Assembly: GCA_010015675.1 (NCBI GenBank)
Contig: ML976985.1
Span: 186,001 to 250,000 of the forward strand
Source: Byssothecium circinans
Taxonomy: Eukaryota > Ascomycota > Dothideomycetes > Pleosporales > Massarinaceae
Direction of reading: 5' to 3'
Length of the DNA stretch: 64,000 nt
Below are positions 55,399 to 64,000 of the stretch, piece after piece. Each line of letters starts with the position of its first letter. The stretch's first letter is position 1. Position numbers and translations under genes: made by a program. The notes beneath the pieces are model-generated. The model had not been told where the DNA came from. It was given only the letters and a program-made list of their open reading frames with translations, and ran no database searches.

Positions 55399-58284
55399 AT
55401 TGTTGGATTATACAGAAAGTAGTGAAGAGATGTCGAAAGGTAATAGTAGAGAGCGTCTGGCCGGTTGTACGAAAGGTTGAGGAAGAAAAAGAAGTCGACT
55501 AGCGCTGCCAAATGTCAACAGGTGCACCCAGGAGATTGGCCGGCAAGGTGAAGGGGGGGCTTGTGTGAAGGTGTGGCAGAACACCGGCGGCAAACAGTCT
55601 ATAAGAAGGCACAAACACAAGCGACTGCACGACACAATGGAGGTATAACAGTACTTATTGCCACGCGTTGTTGGTACCTTCGGCAGTGTGTAGGATAGAG
55701 AGGGCTCTGCGGTGGGGAGTAGATGCACAATGCCTGACGCCAGACTGTATGAGACTCCCAAGACTTACATCAAGCAACCAAGGTGCGGCGAGGCTGAGGC
55801 TGAGGCACAAGCACGCTTGAGCCAAGACGTGCCAGACGAGGGAGGGAATAAAGATGCGGGCGGGAGAATCGAAAAGAGCTGACGAGCGGGAGGGCGAAAG
55901 GAACGGGTGAGAGAGAGACGGTGGATAAGGAACGGGCAGGCACTCTAAATGAATGAATGAATGTCGCGGGTCGGGTGAAGGAAAGAGGAGTTGAGTTGTC
56001 ACGTCGAGAGAGGTCCAGGGCGCTGGAGTGAAGCCAAGCAAGAATAGCAATGGCGGGAAGACAAGAGCTGATGTACTCATAGGGCAAGCGCGAGTCCCTG
56101 CTTGTCCCTGTTCGTTGCCTGCGGGACCCTGTCGAGCCCATAAAAACACCAAGCTCAGGGTGCATATGAAACGCCTTAGCACCCGGCAGCCTCCCGCGCG
56201 CTTTGCCCCATTGACGAGCGGTGTCCGCGCCGAGCGCCACGGCTGCTTCAGCAGAGCGAGTCCATAACGGGTGCGAGGTGGACGCTGACGGGTGGCAAAT
56301 GAGTGAAATCAACGATATCTGCCATTCTATGGTGGAGCTCGTCATGGTGAATACTAAAAGCGGGTGCAGGCAGGCGCGGTTCACGTCCAGAGACGTCGCG
56401 CCCAGCAGAGGAAGTTGCGACTTGCACAAGGAAGTCGCGCGAGCGATAGGCAGGAACAGCACGGTGTGCTGCAGGTGGAGTCCGCAGGGCTGCGCTCTGA
56501 TTGGCCAACCAGCGCATGAGGCATCGGCAGCCGTCAGGGGCTCGCCCACGCCATCTTTTTATATTGGCGGAGTTTAGGGGGACGTTGCGTTCGTCATGCG
56601 CTACAAAACCAAACCACCGCAGCCATTAAACGCCGCGCTTTCGCCGCTTTCGATTCGTGGACGCCCTCTGCTGTTTGGTTTGATCGCTGTCAACCGTCAA
56701 TTTGCTGTTGACAAGCCGCAACCAAACCACCAGCAGCGCGCATGAGCCCGCCGTTTCGGACTCCAGATGAAGGACCCTGCCAGAGAGATTGCGCGCTTTG
56801 GCGTACTCTACGGAGTGCCGACTCGATCGTGTCCCAATCCAGGTGCACACCAGCCACACGCTCATCTGCAAATTTCCTCTGCAGGAGGCGCATCGTAATT
56901 CGGGAAGGTCGACATTGCCGGCCCGCCAATTTTGGGTGCTGGACGTTCCAACTCGTGCTGGGGATGCGCTTGATTCAGCACCACAAAGTCCGCGTAGCAT
57001 GTTCTCCGCATATGCATGTTGGAACACCGCCCGTGATACCAGAATGTCACCGGAGTGTCCCTCGGACAGGCGCATGACGAACCGCTGTTGGTATCCAGTG
57101 TCCAAAAACAACCCCACCACGCATGAAAACAACGGCCAAAAGCCCGTTTCGCGATATGAATGTCACCATCCTATCGTACACGCGCTCGTCAATTAATTAT
57201 AAACCACTGAAACCCCGACCCAACACTTTTGTGGAAACTGTGCCCATCAATCAAAGCCGCTAAACCAGTCGGAGCCGCCAGCTCGCATAAATCGCGAACT
57301 TCCCAAGAACACCTCTGCAATCACAGCCGCCTGCGGCACGGCTGCAGATATACTAAACATGGGCCGGACGCTCGAGTTTCCGGCGAAAGAGGCTGTTCGC
57401 TATCTATTATTTTCATGCTGCCAAACTTCTTCGTCATGTTTCCTGGGGTCAAACATCCGCTTCGCACTCATGGCACCGCTGTTTCGTACTGTCTGGAACA
57501 TGGCTCACACAATCCAATCATTCCGTTGCTGCCGCACAATCTCGATCAGGCAAATCCATTCATGCCGCCATGGCAAAATTCAGTGTTTTCAGTCTTGCTG
57601 TCATGCCCAGGTGACAAGAAACCCACTCATTTAATCTAATCCAATGGAAGGCTTCACCTACCGTATCGGATCGTCAATTCCTTTCACGATCAACCGTAAA
57701 CCTTTCACCCGTTGATTATGATGGTCGATCGATCACAGGGACACGCCCATCAACCATCACATCTTTTTATAAAAAGGGAAGACGAACTAACTATAGCAAG
57801 GTGCGGCTAACGTCCGCAGGTAAAAAAGGGACGTCTAAAAAAGAGCAATAGTACAGAGCAGAGCGCACATCCTGCAAGCACCCGAGAAATCGTACATAGA
57901 CCAACCATGTGCAGGCTGTTTTAAGATCTCCCGAACCCTCTTATTACAAGGCCTGCAATCCGTTATTATCATAATGCTCCCGTCTTATGACACAACAGGC
58001 ATGGTATGGTCTATTAGCATTTACCCATCTCCTGGACACAGCATGCTTCTCCCACGGATATGAACACCAACATGACATGACAAACAATGAATTCATACAA
58101 AGAATGTACAGGTCCCCTCAACCACCCCATGCGCAATCTACAACACCTACTCCCAATCGACCATCCAACCTCTAGCCATCCCATCCCATCACCCCCCTTC
58201 AATCCACTCCCAATAGATAAACGAAAAACCTTCTCTCCATGCCCTACCATCTACATACATAGCATACATAAGATCCCCGACCCC
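55399..58284. other. Long gene-free region
   Basis: 2886 nt between the protease start codon and the VPS10 stop. It holds the protease promoter. The longest open frame (55770-56549, minus) encodes a biased peptide without domains. Others near 56626-57132 (-) and 57229-57639 (+) are equally featureless. I see no transposase, reverse transcriptase, tRNA or long repeat. This is the largest gap in the window. Confidence 0.5.
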
Positions 58285-61200
58285 TCACACATCCTCATCG
58301 CTCTCCTCCCCCAGCAACTCCCCCTCATCTTCCACAGCCACATAATCGCCTCTCCCTCTCGCGAACGAACTTCTGCTCGTGTACGTCCTCCCCCCATACC
58401 CGCGATTACTCACCATCCTCCACAAACTCCCCACCAACAACGGAATCGCCGCAGCAACAGCAACCAATCCCGAGATCGCAGCAACAGGCCACTTAATCCA
58501 CGGACTCTCGCCATCGAACGCGCCGCCCCGCGTACTGCTATCTCCAAGCCTGATGCGACCGAACTTGCCATCCCAGTGCTTCCAGATATAGTATCCGATG
58601 CCACCAGCGGCCGCAAAGGGCAGAACGACGGCAAGGAAGATGCCGAAGCCTGAAATGCCATGCTTACGTTCGTAATCGTCTTCGTGACCGGGGCAGGGGT
58701 GAGACCGGGATGTGTGGTCCATTTCTTGTCCGCCTGAGCATGTCGAGATGGGGATCTTGCGGTAGCCGGTAACCTCCCACCATTCGTCCGCGCCGGTTCT
58801 GCAGACTGCGTCACCGGCGGGATCGGGGAGGCCTTCAATCTTCCTGCATTCGCCGCCGGGCATGCGCTCGTAGTTGTAGTCGCTATCATCCTTGTTAGTA
58901 CTAATCATTCAAAAAGTGAAACGTCACATACCATTCAAAGTCTCGCCTGGTGCAGCTGCAATTTCTGGCGATATTGTGCAAGTGATCGATCCTCTGCCCG
59001 TTGTAGCATTTAGCATCAGATCTCTTACGATGGTACTGAGAGACGTGACCAAACAGACACTCGGGTTGATCCTGCTTCAACGGATGTTGTGGAGTCCACA
59101 GTTCGTAATCGCCGGCTTCGGGATGCTCCTCGTCCAGATCGCACTTTTTCTCAAACTCTTCCAAGCCCGAGAAGTCGACGTTGACGGCTACCAATTCCGA
59201 GCTGTCCTTGCCCCAGATGATGAAGTTGAGCGACGTGTCACTGGGAACCGTCGTGATGGATTCGACTCGGATCTTGTTTTCGGAAAATCGGTAGAGCTCC
59301 CACTTTTTGCCCGAGTCGAGCGAGTAGTATAAGTGGTCGACGTCCTGACCTCGTCGCACTATGACGATGACGGAGCCCTGGTCACCAAACTCCCAAGCGT
59401 AGGCGCCTTTCTTGACCTCGGTCCAGGTAACGCCAGCATCGGTGGTGATGAAAGTGTCCGCTTCGCCGAGGGTAGTAAGCGACTCTCCAACGTTACCGAC
59501 GCCCATGACCACACCTACAGCGGTCGGGGAGGAGAAGGTCTCGCGTGCGTCGGGACGTTCAGTGTAGCCGTGAAGATGCAAAGCACACTTGTCCTTGTTG
59601 GAAACTTCACATTTGTAAGGCTTGTTTTCAGAGTCAACCTTTGGTGCTTGAAGAGGTTCCCAGTCGGCGCCATCGTTGTGTGTGATTCGAGTTTGCTTGT
59701 TCTTCTTCGCACCGCCTTTCTCGATATCATCCACATTCATGACGACGTTGGCAAGTGCCACCCCTTCGATGCCCTGGATCTTCTCAAAGTCGACATAACC
59801 GACAGTGTTCCGGTTGACGTGACTTAAACTCATAACGTAGGACGTGCCGTTACTGTTGCTCTTGATGATGGAACCGTACTCTTGTTCAACTCGTCCGTTG
59901 ACAGTGACGTGGAGGAAGACCGAGTGGGTGGAGCTGTCGAGAACTGTATACGCCGTTTGGTGATGGACATTAAACTTGGGTGGGAACTTGGCCTCAGCAA
60001 AGTTCTTCGCATCAAGACTAGCGTCCAACTTGAGCGAGTTCCCATCATCGCCCTTGGTTGCGACAATAATGAACTCCGACATGGTGGCGAATGCGACCAC
60101 AGACTTGAACTTGACATCCTTGGTCTTGAAAAAATCTTGGCTTGAGATCAATTCAATATCTGCTCCCATTTCCTCTTTCGTGTGTTGCTCGCAGAAAACT
60201 TCTTTCTCTGTGATGTTTCGGCCCGCTTCGCGCCAGACCCACGCACACTTTTTCACGTACGGCAGAAGAGTATCCCAGCTTCCTGGCACTCCGTTTATCT
60301 GAGATACAGAAGCAACGGTATGGCAGTCTCCACCAGACGACTTCTCACAGTGCTCTCCACCAACCCAGATTATCCAGTCAGACTCCTTGGGATGAAACTG
60401 CATAATCTGAGCCCCCTGTACGTTCGGCATCTGAGGCGCTTCGAAGTCGTGTATGCTATCGGCTAGACCTCGGTCCTTGGAGTAGTAAACCTTTGAGGTC
60501 GCCGTAAGCCAGTAAACATAGTCATTGTTATACTGGTGAGGATAAATAGCGACAATAGGAGCGTCCGGGCCCTTCTTCCACTTCTTGCCATGATCGTGTG
60601 AGATGTAGGCTTCATTTTGACTCGTGAGCATAACAACAGTTTCATCCCCCTTCTTGTCGCCGTCACCTTGTGTACCACGCTCGAGGTAATAATACTCTTT
60701 GAACTTTGACCCCTTGAACTTGGTAATCTCGGTAGAGATCTTGCCACTGCTAGGGGGTGTCGTCGGTTTCTCGTCACAGTCACGTTCCACTTCTTCATCC
60801 TTCTTAGTCGTGCCTTTGCATTCGTTCCCAGGGATCTTTCTCCAGCCAGATTTGCCCTTATATTTCTTAGCATCGCCTTTACAAGCTCCCTCTGGAAGCT
60901 CCAACGCAGCAGATGGTAGACATTTCTTGTCCTTGCCTGAGCCTTCGGGTACAAAGTTGAAGTCGCATTCGTAGTCTCGGACCTCATCACACTCACACGG
61001 GTCGAACCTTGGAAGTGGGTCCTTGAAGTCTTCGGAGACGAAGCACTCGGCGTCCCATTTACGTCGTCGGAAAGTTTGTTTGTGTCCCATGACGCACATG
61101 GGGTCGCCTTTCTCATCCACGCGCGCAGCCCAGTCCTCGAAGTCTTTGTCCTCACATTTGCGTTCATGGATCTCAGAGAAGTCGAGATGGATCATTACGT

Positions 61201-62773
61201 TCTTCTTGTTACCCCTCTCGGCCTTCACTGCATAAAGGAGAAATTTGAGACTGGTCGAGTCCGGTACGGTTGTCAACTCGCGAGCGCGAATTTTGTAGTC
61301 GAGCTTGATTGTCTTCCAAGTGTCTTTTCTGCCGTGTTTGAGCGAATACTTGATCTCGTCGGTGTCGCCTTCGTCGTAAACTGCAACCAAAAGTGCACCC
61401 TGATCGCCGAACTCGTACTTATGTGCCTCTTGCAATGCCCGCTCCCACGTAAGGCCTGCGTCGTCTGATACCCAAAGGTCGCCGTCCTCATATTTGCCCA
61501 GTTCCCCACCGGTATTTCCGACACCCATAACAATGCCTGGTGCTGGGCTGGAAAAAACGCGTCCGCTATTGTGGAGGTTGGTAACTGAGTGAAGATGAAG
61601 TTCGTCGTCTTTGCCCTTCACCTTAAGTGCCTCAAAGGTCCTTCCATCATCAAAGCTGATTTGACTCTTGAGCTTCTTCTGCACATTTGGCCTTTCCGCC
61701 TCCTTGGGGTTCTGCACGATGTTCACCATGACTATTCCCTGGATGTTCGAGATCTTTTCGAAATCGATATAACCTTGTTCGTTGCGGTTCGTATTATCGA
61801 TATTCTTGGTGAAGTAAGTACCGTTGGAATTGCTCGTATATAATGATCCCGTAAGAGAATACTTAGATGTCACAACATCGACCTGGATGCTGTAGTTTGT
61901 AGACTCGAGCACCGTGTATGCATCCTCCTCGATTTTGCCTTGGCCGAATTCGGCGTGGTGCCATGTCTTCGTGTCGTCGGTAACGTAAAGCGCGAGTTCG
62001 TTCGAGTGGTCTGATTTGGCGGCAGCGACGAAATAGCCCTTGACGGACGCCATGTTGGTCATACCTTGGACGGTTCGGCCGGACGACATGACGGGCTCCT
62101 CGTCATCTTGGAAGTAGTTGTCCGTCGTCACCAGCCTGAAGTCTTTCTGGCGTAAGGAGTATTTCCCCCGCATTATACACAGTATCCGATCGTCCAATTT
62201 ATCATCGTCCTTGGCGAAGCGCTCGTGGCTCTTCGCCCACATGCACATCTTACGATCGTCGACAATAGGTTTGGGATCCGATTCGAAGCCGTCTGTGGTG
62301 TACAGTGTCTGTCCCAGGCACGGCGCATTGAAGCAGTCCTCCATGGTGTGGTATAAAATCTTCTTCTTGTCCGTCGCATGGAAGCTCAGCGGGGGGCCGA
62401 TGAAGGACGGCGGATATTTCGTCTTGAACGATTTCCAATTCTTCCCCTGATCATATGTGATCCAATGTGTTGAATCGCTATCTGGCGATTCGCCCACCGC
62501 CACGGCCATGTTGTTGTCGAACGGGCTCTTGAAGATGCCTATTGTCCGTATGTCCTTGACCTCGTCCCACGACTTGCCGGCATTTTCGGTGCGCCAGACC
62601 TTGAAGGTCTTCAGTTCGGCGAGGATGGCGACATCGGAATCGTCAAAGTAGAAGATGTTCACGAGCTCGCTGTCGAACGTCTGGTCCTTGACGAGCGGCT
62701 CGCCGCTCTTCGCGGCGGCAAAAGAAGCGAGGCCCAACAGGGCGGGCAGCAGTATGCCCTTGAGAAGTCTCAT
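58285..62773 (-). CDS. VPS10: Vacuolar/late-Golgi sorting receptor VPS10 (sortilin family)
   Basis: Type I membrane receptor that carries soluble hydrolases such as carboxypeptidase Y from the late Golgi to the vacuole and recycles. Exons are 58932-62773 and 58285-58882, with a 49-nt intron (GTATGT donor, GTACTAAC branch, GATAG acceptor), giving 1479 aa. The start is MRLLKGILLPALLGLASFAAA (signal peptide); an ATG eight codons upstream is less likely. There are two Vps10 ten-bladed beta-propeller domains with many Asp-box repeats (WVSDDAGLTW, FITTDAGVTW), each followed by a cysteine-rich 10CC module (for example FDPCECDEVRDYECDFNF and CSCTRRDFECDYNYER, the latter rebuilt by the splice). Two hydrophobic segments follow (ISGFGIFLAVVLPFAAAGGIGYYIW and WPVAAISGLVAVAAAIPLLVG), then a short acidic tail with a YVAV tyrosine-type sorting motif. 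Length and layout are standard for filamentous fungi. Confidence 0.96.
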
Positions 62774-64000
62774 GATGACATGAAGAGAAGGTTGCAATCA
62801 AGAAGACGTGGAGCGCGACGAGGTTGACAGTGACAAGTGTCTGGTTGTCGTCACAGCCTCGAGTTTGGGGCTAGGCGATCTCGGAACGACGCGCGCCTTT
62901 CGAACGGGGGCGGATGGGGCTGTCGCAGAGGTTCGGTAGATTTCTACAGCCAGGTAGAAGCGCGCGGTGATGGAGTATCTTCCAATATGTGTCTCGGGAC
63001 AGGTGGAAGCTGAAGCCTGCCAAAGTCGTGTTTGAGCTAGCGGCGGCGAACCGCCATCCTGGTTCGCCAAACACGACGCCGCAGTCACCGCGGAGGTCCC
63101 GAAATAGCCACATGTCTCGTTTGCATCCAGGACGCCATGTTTCGATGCACCTGTACGGCATTCTCCCAGAATTACAATTACTTTCAGCAACTATTCAAAA
63201 CTTCCTACATGGTTTTGCACAGTTCGCTCCTTCCAGTTCCAGCCCCCATGCAATAAGCCAAACTGTACTCGCCGAACACACCCTCAACGCTCACCACCCT
63301 CGCCGTCTTTCGCCATAGTCCCCCAAGTAACAGTGTTGAGGGGGTAGACCCACGACCCTATGCAACTCCATCGCGAAACTATCATTGAGCTTCCAAAAAC
63401 TCATGGTGCACGTCATTCCCACACCACAGCCAATCCCGTACTTTATTCTCTCACTCACGTTCACCGAACATGTATCCATCGTGATCGCTTCCAGTCGTCA
63501 TGTCTATGGCGCGAGGCAGCCACCGGAAAACTTCATGCATCCATGATTTGCTATGTTTTAGTCAAGTCACTGCAACCGTGGAAGTGCGAGGAGAAGAAGT
63601 CGGTGGGTCAAAGAAGGCGATTTTATATGCCTCCATCATCCCAACTGCTCGTTGAATTGGCGGATGTTTCAAAACCCCTTATCAGCATTTGCACGGGCTC
63701 GTAGTCTTGGGTTTTGCTAGGCAGCGGAGGCGGGCATATACCCTTCTTCCTACAGCGACACCATTTCCGTGCACACTTCTTAGTCTCATCGGTGGACAAA
63801 AGAAAACTCTCGAGCACTCTCATGTACCGTGTGGTGGATTTCTGGTCTCGAAACATGGCACACCTAAAACTCAATAGTTCTAGCCGTAAGCTTCTTGCTC
63901 TAAAATAGAGCTGATTTACTGGAATGATTGGACCTACGAAAAGGACGTGGTTCAAAAACAAAGGTTGACGAAATCCATGTGACGGTTTCGAAGAGGAGAG
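62774..64000. promoter_or_regulatory. VPS10 upstream region and right window edge
   Basis: 1227 nt upstream of VPS10 running to the window end. Open frames on both strands (for example 62989-63318 + and 63623-63961 -) have no recognisable content. It should contain the VPS10 promoter. No partial gene is supported at the edge. Confidence 0.45.

Noticed and set aside
55770..56549. 259-codon minus-strand open frame in the long gap
   Set aside because: No signal peptide, domain or splice signals; composition typical of an antisense or chance frame. Kept only as a note in the gap entry.
1..64000. Biosynthetic cluster, CRISPR, tRNA/rRNA genes or transposable elements
   Set aside because: No backbone synthase, transposase, integrase or reverse transcriptase motifs, no spaced direct repeats, and no convincing tRNA A-box/B-box pair seen by eye. 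A tRNAscan or RepeatMasker run could still find weak cases.

Overview
The window is nuclear DNA of a filamentous ascomycete. The short introns (mostly 46-135 nt) with GTRNGT donors and CTAAC-like branch sites, the absence of operons, and the protein families all point that way. The gene style (a secreted pectate-lyase-like protein, small secreted proteins, NmrA-like and GFA proteins) suggests a plant-associated Dothideomycete, probably Pleosporales. That assignment is inference from protein style, not from any database comparison. I support about 23 genes plus three weak ones. All exon boundaries below were read by eye from splice signals, and the joined exon lengths were checked to be multiples of three.

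Layout. 1-12 kb: a kinesin-3 motor (-), the tRNA methyltransferase TRM5 (+) and a long low-complexity protein with a DUF7918-like N-terminus (-). 13-21 kb is the accessory stretch: an unknown four-exon gene, the 3' part of a small cysteine-rich protein gene, an NmrA-like protein, a large intronless secreted pectate-lyase-like protein that looks bacterial in family, and a pleosporalean-type unknown gene with a probable frameshift. 22-32 kb: a secreted repeat protein, a DUF1295 membrane protein, the mitochondrial phosphate carrier (with a GC-AG intron), a five-exon DUF3602/PAR32-like gene built only of short exons, and a secreted Ser/Thr-rich protein. 32-45 kb is mostly housekeeping: methylthioribulose-1-P dehydratase, a beta-lactamase-like gene interrupted by an in-frame TGA, RNase P subunit RPP1, casein kinase 2 alpha, dual-targeted valyl-tRNA synthetase and a GFA-family protein. 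46-64 kb: an ankyrin membrane protein, a CorA-like transporter, an intronless subtilisin-like protease and the vacuolar/Golgi sorting receptor VPS10, separated by long gene-free stretches.

Functional themes. Translation and RNA processing are well represented (TRM5, RPP1, VAS1), as are trafficking (kinesin-3, VPS10), nutrient and ion handling (phosphate carrier, PAR32-like, CorA-like, methionine salvage) and secretion. There is no evidence of a co-regulated biosynthetic cluster. The observation I find least explained is upstream of CK2 alpha. An open, coding-looking, in-frame stretch with a hydrophobic helix can be joined by one well-formed intron to an ATG that shares the tetranucleotide CATG with the start codon of the divergent RPP1 gene. 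This predicts a membrane-anchored CK2 alpha isoform.
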